From: Mycobacterium helveticum
GTDB taxonomy: Bacteria; Actinomycetota; Actinomycetes; Mycobacteriales; Mycobacteriaceae
Reading direction: 5' to 3'
Assembly: GCF_007714205.1 (NCBI RefSeq)
Contig: NZ_VMQU01000016.1
Coordinates: 1-59,630 of the forward strand
DNA length: 59,630 nucleotides
In this document: positions 18,209 to 26,906 of the stretch, in pieces
Position numbering within the stretch: the stretch's first letter is position 1
Layout: the number at the start of each line of letters is the position of its first letter
Notes under the pieces: model-generated
Told to the model about the DNA's origin: nothing
The model's database searches: none
The model's input: the letters and a program-made list of their open reading frames with translations, nothing else
Made by a program: the position numbers and the translations under genes

Positions 18209-19894
18209 GTGCCGAGCGAGGTCCGTGGCGACCACCTGCATGTCCTCGGCATGCTCGCGTCCGTCCTTGCGGGGCGAACCGTGGCGGTGGCCGAAACCAA
18301 ACCGGGCGAAGCCCCGTGGACCGACGGCCAGACCATTTTCCTCGACGCTCACACGCGAGCCTTCGAGTCCGTTGCCGTACAGGCCTCGATGATCGCCGCC
18401 GCCAGCCTGGACCCCGACGTCATGCGGTGTCTGCACCGACATCCCCGGCTGGCCAGGCGCTACCTGGCGATCGAGGGCCACCGCGCACTCGTCGCCAATA
18501 GCGATGTATTGCCCGCCTTTTTGGCATCGTTGGGCAACCACGACATCGCGAGTCGCAGCGACTCGCCCGCCGACTCGCTGAGGCTCGCCGAAGGCCGGTC
18601 CGGCATCGACGACCCCGCACCGGAGTTCGGCGTGATCCGGGCGGCGAAGGTGCTGGCCGCATGCTCCAGGGCGGCCCGACACGACGAGCCAGACACCCGG
18701 CATGTCCCGCGCCGCGGTGCCGGGAAGGAGCGAGAAGAGTTGGACGACGGTCGGATAGACGCTTCGGACGACCCGGACATGTTCACCAGCCCCGTCGGCG
18801 GAGGCGGCTTCCTGGGCAAGTGGCTGAAGAAGATGTTGTCGTCGGCGCGTAAGACCGGCAGTGGCGGCGGACCGCCCGGCGCCGACGCCCCCACGCACCG
18901 GACGAACTCCGCGATTCGCGGACTGCACGCCGTGTCTTCGCTGGCCTCGACGTCGAGCGAGGACATCAAGGACGAGCGCGCCCTGATCGCCGCGGATGCA
19001 GCGACATATCCGGAATGGGACGTCACGCGCAAAAGCTACCGGCGCGCATGGTGCACCGTGCGTGAGGGCGAGCCGAAGGTCGAGGTATCGGCGACGCACG
19101 CGATCGACGACGCCGTCGGGGTGCGGCGCCCGCTGTCACGGCTCGGGATGGGTCTGCAACGACGCCGCCGCCAGTCGCAGGGCGATGACATCGACATCGA
19201 CGCCGCAGTCGAGGCCCGCGTCGAGGCGCTGGCCGGGTCGGTTCCCGACGAGGCGGTGTACCTGGACAGCATGCGGCGCCGCCGTGACCTGTCGGTACTG
19301 CTGCTTCTCGACGTATCGGGGTCGGCGGCGGAGCCCGGAACATCTGGGCGGACGGTGCACGAACAACAGCGTGTGGCGGTCGCCAACCTCATGGTCGCGC
19401 TGCACGACCTCGGTGACCGCGTCGCGCTGTACGCCTATTACTCGCAGGGCCGCCGCGCCGTGAGCATGGTGCCCGTGAAACGATTCGACGACCATCTCGA
19501 CTCCCGGGTCATGAAGCGGCTCAACAGTTTGGAACCCGGCGCGTACTCCCGCCTCGGTGCGGCCATCCGCCACGGCGCGGCGGTCGTGGAGGCGCGCGGC
19601 GGTACGTCACGGCGGCTGCTGGTGGTGCTGTCCGACGGACTTGCGTACGACCACGGGTACGAGCGGGCCTATGGTGCCGCGGACGCGCGTCGCGCCTTGA
19701 TCGAGGCCCGCCGGCGCGGCACCGGCTGCGTATGCCTGACGATCGGCGCGGGAACCGACGTGGCGTCGCTGCGCAGAGCCTTTGGAAGCACCGCACATGC
19801 GACGATCGCGCACCCGGATCGGCTCGGCAATGTGATCGGACCGCTGTTCCGTTCCGCGCTACGCTCGGCCGAGGTCCGGCGGCGGGTGTCTTGA
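18209..19894 (+). CDS. VWA-domain protein, NorD/CoxE-like partner of MoxR ATPase
   Basis: A 561-residue protein whose C-terminal third is a von Willebrand A domain. The MIDAS starts with DVSGS at about residue 368, followed by DLGDRVALYAYYS and VVLSDGLAYD, and the domain ends at the C-terminus. The N-terminal part is helical, with a basic/Gly-rich linker. The domain order matches NorD, CoxE and CbbO proteins that work with NorQ/CbbQ-type AAA+ ATPases to activate or insert metal into target enzymes. I chose the GTG at 18209 after GGGGGT; the longer upstream frame runs through the operator and the divergent gene. The MoxR gene follows. Confidence 0.85.
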   Translation: MPSEVRGDHLHVLGMLASVLAGRTVAVAETKPGEAPWTDGQTIFLDAHTRAFESVAVQASMIAAASLDPDVMRCLHRHPRLARRYLAIEGHRALVANSDVLPAFLASLGNHDIASRSDSPADSLRLAEGRSGIDDPAPEFGVIRAAKVLAACSRAARHDEPDTRHVPRRGAGKEREELDDGRIDASDDPDMFTSPVGGGGFLGKWLKKMLSSARKTGSGGGPPGADAPTHRTNSAIRGLHAVSSLASTSSEDIKDERALIAADAATYPEWDVTRKSYRRAWCTVREGEPKVEVSATHAIDDAVGVRRPLSRLGMGLQRRRRQSQGDDIDIDAAVEARVEALAGSVPDEAVYLDSMRRRRDLSVLLLLDVSGSAAEPGTSGRTVHEQQRVAVANLMVALHDLGDRVALYAYYSQGRRAVSMVPVKRFDDHLDSRVMKRLNSLEPGAYSRLGAAIRHGAAVVEARGGTSRRLLVVLSDGLAYDHGYERAYGAADARRALIEARRRGTGCVCLTIGAGTDVASLRRAFGSTAHATIAHPDRLGNVIGPLFRSALRSAEVRRRVS

Positions 19895-19964
19895 CGGCCT
19901 GTTTGCACTGTCCCGCAATGCACTTGACGCTCCGACTCCGGGTCAGAGCGGGCGCAACGGCCTT

Positions 19965-19981
19965 GAAACAAAAATCTGTTC
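19965..19981. promoter_or_regulatory. cluster operator copy before the MoxR gene
   Basis: GAAACAAAAATCTGTTC. On the minus strand it reads GAACAGATTTTTGTTTC, sharing GAACAGAT-TTT-G with the copy at 18171. It lies 41-57 nt upstream of the ATPase start in the 127-nt gap after the VWA gene, implying a separate promoter for the ATPase. Confidence 0.55.
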
Positions 19982-20021
19982 CGGTTAGGCTGCAGTCACC
20001 GTGGGCGGCAGAAGGGAAGCT

Positions 20022-20873
20022 ATGGTCGACGAGCGCGGGCTTGCATACCGCAACGGCGTGATCCCCGAGGCGGAGGGGGCGCGGCCCTACTACAAGGCGC
20101 TCGGCCACGAAGAGGCCATCTTCAAGGCGGCGTACCGCCAGGGTCTGACGCTCCTCCTGAAGGGGCCGACGGGTTGCGGGAAGACCAGGTTCGTCGAGGC
20201 GATGGCCTACGATCTCGGCCGGCCGCTGATCACCGTGGCCTGTCACGACGACCTCACCACCGCGGACCTTGTCGGTCGGTATCTGCTGCAGGGCGACGAG
20301 ACGGTGTGGGTGGACGGCCCGCTGACCCGGGCGGTGCGGGAAGGGGCGATCTGTTACCTCGACGAAGTGGTGGAAGCCAGGCAGGACACCACCGTGGTGC
20401 TGCACCCGCTTGCGGATCACCGGCGGCAACTGCCCATCGAGCGTCTCGGCGTCACGCTGGACGCGGCGCCGGGATTCGGCCTCGTGGTGTCCTACAACCC
20501 CGGCTATCAAAGCGTGCTCAAGGACCTCAAGGATTCCACGCGTCAGCGGATGGTGGCCGTCGAATTCGATTTTCCCGCAGCCGAAATCGAAGAGGGTATC
20601 GTCGCCCACGAGGCGGGTGTGGACAATGGCACCGCCGCCGAACTGGTCCGTTTCGGCCAGGCCATCCGCCGGCTGGAAACCGGCGGGTTGCGTGAGGTCG
20701 CGTCGACCCGCGTCCTGATCGCGGCGGGGCGGCTCGTCGCGGAGGGCATCACGATGCGAGAGGCGGCCCGGGCGGCCATCGCCGGGCCGCTCACCGACGA
20801 CGTGGCCGTGGGTAGGGCTCTGGGCGAGATGATCGATATCTACCTGGGTGCGGCGCGTGCGTCAGACGATTGA
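20022..20873 (+). CDS. MoxR AAA+ ATPase, CbbQ/NirQ/NorQ type
   Basis: A 283-residue AAA+ ATPase with Walker A GPTGCGKT at 48-55, Walker B ICYLDEV at 110-116, sensor 1 in SYNPGYQ near 157-163, and an arginine-finger region STRQRM. The length and the [14 protein letters not shown] start fit the CbbQ/NorQ subgroup, whose hexamers act with a VWA partner to remodel enzymes that carry metal centres. Here the partner is the preceding VWA gene, but no nitric oxide reductase, CO dehydrogenase or Rubisco gene is in the window. The ATG at 20022 follows GAAGGGAAG. Confidence 0.92.
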   Translation: MVDERGLAYRNGVIPEAEGARPYYKALGHEEAIFKAAYRQGLTLLLKGPTGCGKTRFVEAMAYDLGRPLITVACHDDLTTADLVGRYLLQGDETVWVDGPLTRAVREGAICYLDEVVEARQDTTVVLHPLADHRRQLPIERLGVTLDAAPGFGLVVSYNPGYQSVLKDLKDSTRQRMVAVEFDFPAAEIEEGIVAHEAGVDNGTAAELVRFGQAIRRLETGGLREVASTRVLIAAGRLVAEGITMREAARAAIAGPLTDDVAVGRALGEMIDIYLGAARASDD

Positions 20874-20900
20874 CGCTGCATAACGCCGCGGCTAAGGTCT

Positions 20901-20919
20901 GAACAAATATTAGGTTTGC
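20901..20919. promoter_or_regulatory. cluster operator copy before the PBP-AveC-SDR-P450 operon
   Basis: GAACAAATATTAGGTTTGC, identical to the copy at 18171 at 12 of 14 core positions. It lies 33-51 nt upstream of the PBP-like gene start and probably controls the whole four-gene operon. Confidence 0.65.
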
Positions 20920-20951
20920 AGTCGCGCGGGCGGTTGCCGCCGGGAGGTCAG

Positions 20952-22070
20952 ATGTCCTACGAAAGCAGCGCAGAACCGATCAAGGTCGGCTACTTGATGG
21001 ACTTCACGCTCCCGCCGCAGTTTCCCGAGGAGATGAAGGCCGACTTCACGCGGTGCTTCGACCTCATATTCGACGAAGCCGTCGAATCGGCGTCGCTGGA
21101 CCGACCCGTACAGATGGTCTACCGGGAGGTGGAGGGCCTGCCCAAGGGATCGGTCAAGGCGGTGATCGATGCTTTCGGGGAACTCGTCGACGAAGGCTGC
21201 CTGGTGGTGTTCGGACCGCACATCACCGACAACTGCGTGCCCACCCGCGAAGCGATCGAGGAACGGTTCAAGGTCCCCGCGGTCAGCGTCACCGGCACCG
21301 ACGACTGGTTGGGCGAGTGGACGTTCGCGTTCCCGCAGGGCTCGATGACCGACGAACCGATCTTCATCGCGGACCTGGCGGCCAAGCGCGGGCTCACCGA
21401 AATCGGCGTTCTCGTCGAGCAGAACCTGATCGGCGAAAGCTACCTGAAGAATCTCCGTGACGCGTGCCGGCGCAAGGGAATTCGCATCGTCGCCGAAGCG
21501 GCCATCGCGCAGACCGCGCAGGACATCAACGACGCCGTGCGCACCCTGCACGACGCGAAGGCGGAAGCTATCGTGCACCTGGGCTTCGGCTTCGGGATCG
21601 TGTTCATCAATCCCGCGCTGCAGGCCGTCGATTGGGACCCGCCGCGGTTCACGACAACGGCCTTCCAGAACGCGTGGGTGAACCCGATCATGTGGAACGC
21701 GTTCATGGGCTGGATCGGCGTCGACCAGTACGACGAGGAGAACCGGCTCGGCCAGGACTTCCTCGACCGCTACGCCGCAAAATACGGCGGTCGGCGCCCC
21801 GAGTATTGCGTGCCCGTGGTCAACCGTGACGTCGCCGCCACGCTGGTGCGCGCCTTCACCGGCGCCCACCCGCTCAGCCCGCGTGGCGTCAAGGAGGCGC
21901 TGGAGCGGGTGAAGATGATGCCCGCCGCCGCGGGCGCCCCCGGCACCCGGGTGTCGTTCGGCAAATGGACGCGGCGGGCCTGGATGGGCGCCGGCTATCT
22001 GGTAGCCCGGACCCTCGACGCCGACGGCGTCAACTCCCATCTGGTCGACCGCTTCGGAGAGGACGGCTGA
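20952..22070 (+). CDS. periplasmic-binding-protein-fold (LivJ type) protein without export signal
   Basis: A 372-residue type I periplasmic binding fold (branched-chain amino acid/amide type): VGYLMDFTLPPQ start, VVFGPHITDNCVPTREAIEERFKVPAVSVTGTDDW, ADLAAKRGLTEIGVLVEQNLIGESYLKNLRDACRRKGI and the hinge-crossing second lobe. It begins MSYESSAEPIKVGY, with no signal peptide or lipobox, and no ABC permease or ATPase gene is near. It is therefore likely a cytosolic ligand-binding protein, perhaps a substrate carrier or sensor for the pathway. The ATG at 20952 has GGGAGG at 20942. It heads an operon whose next gene starts 3 nt after its stop. Confidence 0.8.
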   Translation: MSYESSAEPIKVGYLMDFTLPPQFPEEMKADFTRCFDLIFDEAVESASLDRPVQMVYREVEGLPKGSVKAVIDAFGELVDEGCLVVFGPHITDNCVPTREAIEERFKVPAVSVTGTDDWLGEWTFAFPQGSMTDEPIFIADLAAKRGLTEIGVLVEQNLIGESYLKNLRDACRRKGIRIVAEAAIAQTAQDINDAVRTLHDAKAEAIVHLGFGFGIVFINPALQAVDWDPPRFTTTAFQNAWVNPIMWNAFMGWIGVDQYDEENRLGQDFLDRYAAKYGGRRPEYCVPVVNRDVAATLVRAFTGAHPLSPRGVKEALERVKMMPAAAGAPGTRVSFGKWTRRAWMGAGYLVARTLDADGVNSHLVDRFGEDG

Positions 22071-22073
22071 CTC

Positions 22074-23225
22074 GTGTCCACGGAGCAATCCTTGCCGCTG
22101 GAAGCAGCCGAGAAGCGCGCCGGGCCGCACGGAGACCGAAAACGCGGCTGGGGCGGATGGGTCGCCGGCGCCGCCTTGGCGGCGTTCGCGCTGTTCTTCA
22201 TCGCGAACTGCCGCGTCGCCCTCGACCCGCGCGTCGCCAACCCGAACGTGCAGGGCCGGCCCCGGCCGGTCAAGTTCCTCTTCGGCTTGGATTACATCGC
22301 GTTCCTGCAGATCTCCACCGTGATCATGCTGATCGTGCTGTTGGTGGTCTTCATCGTCGGCTGGCGCCGCAATCCGGGCAGCCCGGTGATGCTGATGTTT
22401 TTGTGCACGACGCTGATCGTGTGGCAGGACCCGATCATGAACTGGGCGCCGTTCGCGGTCTACAACCCCGATCTCATCCACTGGCCGGAGTCGTGGCCGC
22501 TGGTGTCTTTGTCGCCGACCGTCGAACCGTTCGTCGTCTTCGGCTACGTCACTTTCTATTTCGGCCCCTACTTCCCGGCGATCTGGATCCTGCGCAAGCT
22601 GCAGGCGCGCCACGGGCCCGAGGGTTTCGTGTCGCGACACCCATTGCTCAGCCTGGGCGCGCTGACCTGTGTCATCGGCTTTGTTTTCGATGCGTGGCTG
22701 GAGATCCAGCTCGTCCACACCGGCATGTACATCTATTCGCAGGTCATCCCGTGGGGCTCGCTGTTCACCGGCACAACATTCCAATTCCCGCTGATCTGGG
22801 AGTCGTTCTCGGTGACCTTCGTGATGGTCCCGGCTGCGATCCTGTGCTACCGCGACGACACCGGTAAATCGGTTGCCGAGAAGCTCGCCGCGAAAGCCAA
22901 GCTCTTCCCGGCCCGCCCGGTGCTGGGCACGTTCCTGGTGATGTTCGCCATCATCAACGTGTCCTACTTCGCCTACGGGGCCTGGTTCGCCGTCATCAAG
23001 ATCACCCACGCCGCCACCTCCGTGGCGTGCCCGTGGCCGTATCCGGAAGCCAAAGCCTATGACCCGCAAGGATATTACGAGAAGGCCGGCGCGCCAGGAC
23101 CCTACTCGGTCGGTATCTGGTCGACCTGGGCCAGTGGGGAGCCGAACGGGAGGCCGCACGTCGACCCCCCGCCGCCGGGTCGAGGCCCCTGCGCGGCTTC
23201 TTCGTCACCGGGCGCGAATGGCTGA
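22074..23225 (+). CDS. AveC-like (spirocyclase family) membrane protein
   Basis: A 383-residue integral membrane protein with hydrophobic segments near 24-42, 75-97, 104-118, 150-170, 195-212, 235-257 and 285-308. The WQDPIMNWAPFAVYNPDLIHWP segment (about 117-138) and the PCHxH-less C-terminal WPYPEAKAYDP region resemble AveC-family proteins, named for the avermectin spiroketal-forming enzyme AveC. Mycobacterial members have no proven function. The GTG at 22074 lies 3 nt after the PBP stop, and the reading frame overlaps the next SDR gene by 8 nt, so translation is coupled. The target of the neighbouring MoxR/VWA pair could be this protein; that is speculation. Confidence 0.72.
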   Translation: MSTEQSLPLEAAEKRAGPHGDRKRGWGGWVAGAALAAFALFFIANCRVALDPRVANPNVQGRPRPVKFLFGLDYIAFLQISTVIMLIVLLVVFIVGWRRNPGSPVMLMFLCTTLIVWQDPIMNWAPFAVYNPDLIHWPESWPLVSLSPTVEPFVVFGYVTFYFGPYFPAIWILRKLQARHGPEGFVSRHPLLSLGALTCVIGFVFDAWLEIQLVHTGMYIYSQVIPWGSLFTGTTFQFPLIWESFSVTFVMVPAAILCYRDDTGKSVAEKLAAKAKLFPARPVLGTFLVMFAIINVSYFAYGAWFAVIKITHAATSVACPWPYPEAKAYDPQGYYEKAGAPGPYSVGIWSTWASGEPNGRPHVDPPPPGRGPCAASSSPGANG

Positions 23226-24117
23226 GCCGCGCACGGTGGTGATCACCGGTGCGTCGCGCGGCCTCGGCTTCGCGTCGGCGGTACGCCTGCACCGCGGGGG
23301 GTGGCGGGTCGTTGCGGCGATGCGGAACCCGGACAACGGGATGCCGCTGCTGCGCGCGGCCACCGGGGACCGGGCAGACGACGATCGCCTGATCGGCGTC
23401 CAGCTCGACCTGGTGGATGCCGCCTCGGTAGCCCGGGCGGCCAAGGCGATACAGGACGCCGTCGGAGTGCCGTACGCCATCGTCCACAACGCGGGCATAT
23501 CCGCGGCCGGGATGGTGGAGGAGACCGATACAGTGTTGTGGCAGAACATGTTCGCCACCAGCGTTACGGGCCCGGTCGAACTCACCAAGGCGTTGCTGCC
23601 GTCCATGCGCGCGGTGGGGGAGGGCCGCATCGTGCTGGTGTCCAGCGCGGCCGGGGTGCGGGGCCAGCCTGCCACCGCGCCGTACTCGGCGGCCAAGGGG
23701 GCGCTGGAGCGGTGGGGCGAGTCGATGGCCTGCGAGATCGCGCCGTTCGGCCTCGGCGTCACCGTTCTGGTGGCGGGCACCTACGACACCGACATCATCA
23801 CCGACGCGGGCACCACGGATAACCGCGACTTCGCCGGCCCGTATGCCCGGCTGCACAACACCATGAACACCCGGGGGAGGGCCGCGATGAAACTGGCGCG
23901 GCCACCCGAGCGGTTCACCGACGGCCTGCTCAAAGCCCTGGGTGACCAGAAGCCGTTCCGCCGCCGCGGCGTGGGCCCCGACGCCTCGATACTGTTGGTG
24001 CTCAACAGGCTTCTCCCGGCTTCGGGAATGCACCACGTGTCGCGGATCATGCTCGGCATACCCAGACAAGGTTCGCTGCGGGGCGGCGCGGTGCCGAAGG
24101 AAACTGAGGAGCATTAA
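23218..24117 (+). CDS. short-chain dehydrogenase
   Basis: A 299-residue classical SDR: VITGASRGLGFASAVRLHRGGWRVVAAMR, HNAGIS, catalytic Ser in VLVSSAAGVRG and YSAAKGALE (YxxxK), with a C-terminal extension of about 60 residues that includes FRRRGVGPDA. Likely an alcohol/ketone oxidoreductase acting on a bulky substrate. The ATG at 23218 overlaps the AveC-like gene by 8 nt, and the stop TAA overlaps the P450 ATG (TAATG), so the three genes are translationally coupled. Confidence 0.9.
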   Translation: MAEPRTVVITGASRGLGFASAVRLHRGGWRVVAAMRNPDNGMPLLRAATGDRADDDRLIGVQLDLVDAASVARAAKAIQDAVGVPYAIVHNAGISAAGMVEETDTVLWQNMFATSVTGPVELTKALLPSMRAVGEGRIVLVSSAAGVRGQPATAPYSAAKGALERWGESMACEIAPFGLGVTVLVAGTYDTDIITDAGTTDNRDFAGPYARLHNTMNTRGRAAMKLARPPERFTDGLLKALGDQKPFRRRGVGPDASILLVLNRLLPASGMHHVSRIMLGIPRQGSLRGGAVPKETEEH

Positions 24118-25331
24118 TGGAACGGCTTTTCGACGACCTGGATGACTTCGGCGCCTTCGATGACGCGGTCTCCGGCGACGTGCGCGACCCCTACACGGAG
24201 TTGGCGCGGCTGCGCCGCGAGGAGCCGATCCAGCGCCTGGATGTCTCCGGGATGCCGCATGAGGAGTCCAAGCCGGTCTTCATCGTCTACCGCTACGAGG
24301 AAGCCCAGCAGATGCTGCGCGACAACGAGACGTTCTCGTCGGCGGCCGTGATCGCGGCATTCGGCCCGGTACTGGGGGAACGCGTGATGCTGGGCATGGA
24401 CGAACCTGTGCACGGCCGGCTGCGGTCACTGGTGTCAAAGGCTTTCTCGCAGAAGGCTTTGGCGCGTTGGGAGGACGAGCTGGTCGGGCGCGTCGGCAAC
24501 AGCCTGATCGACAAGTTCGCGGCCAACGGCAAGGCCGACCTGGTCAAGGAGTTCACCTTCGACTATCCGAGCCAGATCATCGCGGGCCTACTGGGCCTGC
24601 CGCAGCAGGATTACCCACAGTTCCAGCGCTGGTCCATCTCGTTGCTCAGCTGGATCCTGAACCCCGAACGCGGCCTTGCGGCGTCGGCCGCGCTGTGCGA
24701 CTACTTCGCACCGATCCTCACATCCCGCCGCGCCGAGCCGAAGGACGACCTGATCAGCGGGCTGGCCCAGGCCGAGATCGATGGAGAGAAGCTCGAGGAC
24801 GAGGAGATCTACTCGTTTCTGCGATTGCTGCTGCCCGCCGGGGTGGAGACGACGTACCGTTCGCTGGGCAACCTGCTGTTCGCGCTGCTGTCGGACCCCG
24901 CGCAGTTGAACGCCGTCCGCGCCGACCGGTCGCTGCTGCCGCAGGCCATCGAGGAGGCGGTGCGCTGGGAGCCGCCGCTGCTGACCATCACCCGGGTCGC
25001 CACCCGCGACACCGAACTCGGCGGGGTGCCGATACCGGCGGGCTCGACGGTGATGCCGATGCTCGGGGCCGCCAACCGTCAGGAGGATCGCTACCCGGAC
25101 CCGGACACCTTCGACATCTTCCGCGCGCCCAGGGCGCACCTCGGGTGGGGCCACGGCGTGCACGTCTGTCTCGGCATGCACCTGGCGCGGCTCGAGATGC
25201 GCACCGCGGTCAACCTTTTGCTCGACCGGCTGCCGAATCTGCGCCTGGACCCCGACGGCGACGATCCGCATATCCGCGGGCAGGTCTTCCGGTCGCCGAC
25301 GTCGCTGCCGGTGCGGTTCGACCCCCGATAG
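24117..25331 (+). CDS. cytochrome P450
   Basis: A 404-residue soluble bacterial P450. The I-helix oxygen-activation motif AGVETT is at 241-246, and the ExxR of the K-helix lies in EEAVRWEPP. The heme loop GWGHGVHVCLG has the thiolate Cys at about 351, with Trp in place of the usual Phe of FxxGxxxC. It would hydroxylate a lipophilic substrate using ferredoxin partners encoded elsewhere, since none is in the window. Its start overlaps the SDR stop by 1 nt; it ends the operon that begins at 20952. The CYP subfamily is not assigned. Confidence 0.94.
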   Translation: MERLFDDLDDFGAFDDAVSGDVRDPYTELARLRREEPIQRLDVSGMPHEESKPVFIVYRYEEAQQMLRDNETFSSAAVIAAFGPVLGERVMLGMDEPVHGRLRSLVSKAFSQKALARWEDELVGRVGNSLIDKFAANGKADLVKEFTFDYPSQIIAGLLGLPQQDYPQFQRWSISLLSWILNPERGLAASAALCDYFAPILTSRRAEPKDDLISGLAQAEIDGEKLEDEEIYSFLRLLLPAGVETTYRSLGNLLFALLSDPAQLNAVRADRSLLPQAIEEAVRWEPPLLTITRVATRDTELGGVPIPAGSTVMPMLGAANRQEDRYPDPDTFDIFRAPRAHLGWGHGVHVCLGMHLARLEMRTAVNLLLDRLPNLRLDPDGDDPHIRGQVFRSPTSLPVRFDPR

Positions 25332-25421
25332 CCCACCTCGCGCAGGCTGCACCTTGCCAATCGGCTAGTTTCCGGTAAGGCTCTCCGTAGCCCCTCAACG
25401 ACCCAGCAGAGAGTGACAGAT

Positions 25422-26906
25422 ATGACCGAGGCTGTAAAGGTCCGCTTCGAGCCCAAGATGATGATCGACGGCAAGCTCGTCGAGGGCCGGGCCGGCACCT
25501 TCACCAACATCAACCCGGCCACCGAGGAGAGCCTCGGCGAGGTCGCCGACGCGTCGAAGGAGGACATGCACCGCGCCATCGACGCCGCGCGGCGCGCCTT
25601 CGACGAGACGGACTGGTCGACCAACCGCGAGCTGCGCAAGCGTTGCCTGCTGCAGCTGCACGAGGCGATCGAATCGGAGAAGGAGGAGCTGCGCGAGGAG
25701 CTCATCCTCGAAGTCGGCTCGCCCCGGGCCATCACGTTCGGGCCCCAGCTGGATGCCCCGCTGGAGGACGGTCTGAAATACCCCGCCAGGCTCATCGACG
25801 AGTACGCCTGGGAAACCGACCTCGGGGACAAGGTGATCAGCCTGACCGGCACGCTGACCACCCGCAAGGTCTGGCGCGAACCGGTCGGTGTGGTCGGCGC
25901 GATCGTGCCGTGGAACTTCCCGTTCGAGGTCACCCTCAACAAGCTGGGCCAGGCGCTGGGCACCGGCAACACCGTGGTGCTCAAGCCGGCCCCGAACACC
26001 CCGTTCAACGCGACCCGGCTCGGCCGGCTCATCGCCGAGAAGACCGACATCCCGCCGGGCGTCGTCAACGTCGTCACCGCGTCGGATCACCTTGTCGGCG
26101 AAGAACTCACGCTGTCGCCGAAGGTCGACCTGATCTCGTTCACGGGCTCGACCGTGGTCGGCCAGCGGATCATGGAAAAAGGCGCGGCGACCATGAAGCG
26201 GCTGTTTCTGGAGCTCGGCGGCAAGTCGGCCACCATCGTCCTGGAGGACGCCGATTTCGGGATGGCCTGCGCCATCGGCATCGCGCCGTGCATGCACGCC
26301 GGGCAGGGCTGTGCGAACCCGACCCGGATGCTGTTGCCGCGGTCCCGCTATGACGAGGGCGTGGCGATTCTCCAGAGCATCTACGAGAACGTCACGTGCG
26401 GTGACCCGCAGGACCCGGGAACCCTGTGCGGTCCGGTGATCTCGGAGTTACAGCGCGACCGTGTGATGGGCTACATCCGCAAGGGCGTCGAGGAGGGCGC
26501 CACGGCGCTGGTCGGCGGCCCGGATGCGCCGACTGGGTTTGACAAGGGATTCTTCGTCCGCCCAACGCTTTTCGTCGACGTCGACAACTCCATGACGATC
26601 GCCCGGGAGGAGATCTTCGGCCCCGTGCTGGCGGTCATCCCCTTCGACGACGAGGAGGACGCGATCCGCATCGCCAACGACAGCAAGTACGGGCTGGCCG
26701 GCAACGTGATGTCGGGCTCGCTGGAGCGCTCGCTGGCCGTGGCCCGCCGGATCCGGGCCGGCTTCATGGGCGTCAACGGCGGCGCTCCGTACGGCGCCGA
26801 CACACCGTTCGGCGGTTACAAGTACAGCGGGGTGGGACGCCAGAACGGTGTGGCCGGCTTCGACCAGTACACCGAGATCAAGGCCGTGGCGTATCCCGCC
26901 GGGTGA
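25422..26906 (+). CDS. aldehyde dehydrogenase
   Basis: A 494-residue NAD(P)-dependent aldehyde dehydrogenase. The PWNFPFEV segment is near 163-170, the nucleotide-binding FTGSTVVGQ near 240, catalytic Glu264 in ELGGKS and catalytic Cys297 in QGCANP. It oxidises an aldehyde to the acid, plausibly downstream of the P450 and SDRs. The ATG at 25422 follows GAGAG; the in-frame GTG at 25413 is an alternative. A 90-nt gap separates it from the P450, and no copy of the cluster operator is seen there, so membership in the regulon is uncertain. Confidence 0.95.
   Translation: MTEAVKVRFEPKMMIDGKLVEGRAGTFTNINPATEESLGEVADASKEDMHRAIDAARRAFDETDWSTNRELRKRCLLQLHEAIESEKEELREELILEVGSPRAITFGPQLDAPLEDGLKYPARLIDEYAWETDLGDKVISLTGTLTTRKVWREPVGVVGAIVPWNFPFEVTLNKLGQALGTGNTVVLKPAPNTPFNATRLGRLIAEKTDIPPGVVNVVTASDHLVGEELTLSPKVDLISFTGSTVVGQRIMEKGAATMKRLFLELGGKSATIVLEDADFGMACAIGIAPCMHAGQGCANPTRMLLPRSRYDEGVAILQSIYENVTCGDPQDPGTLCGPVISELQRDRVMGYIRKGVEEGATALVGGPDAPTGFDKGFFVRPTLFVDVDNSMTIAREEIFGPVLAVIPFDDEEDAIRIANDSKYGLAGNVMSGSLERSLAVARRIRAGFMGVNGGAPYGADTPFGGYKYSGVGRQNGVAGFDQYTEIKAVAYPAG

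Noticed and set aside
20910..23159. Minus-strand open frame of 749 codons opposite the PBP and AveC-like genes
   Set aside because: It is an antisense shadow of high-GC coding sequence, very Arg/His/Asp/Gln-rich, with no domain and no ribosome binding site.
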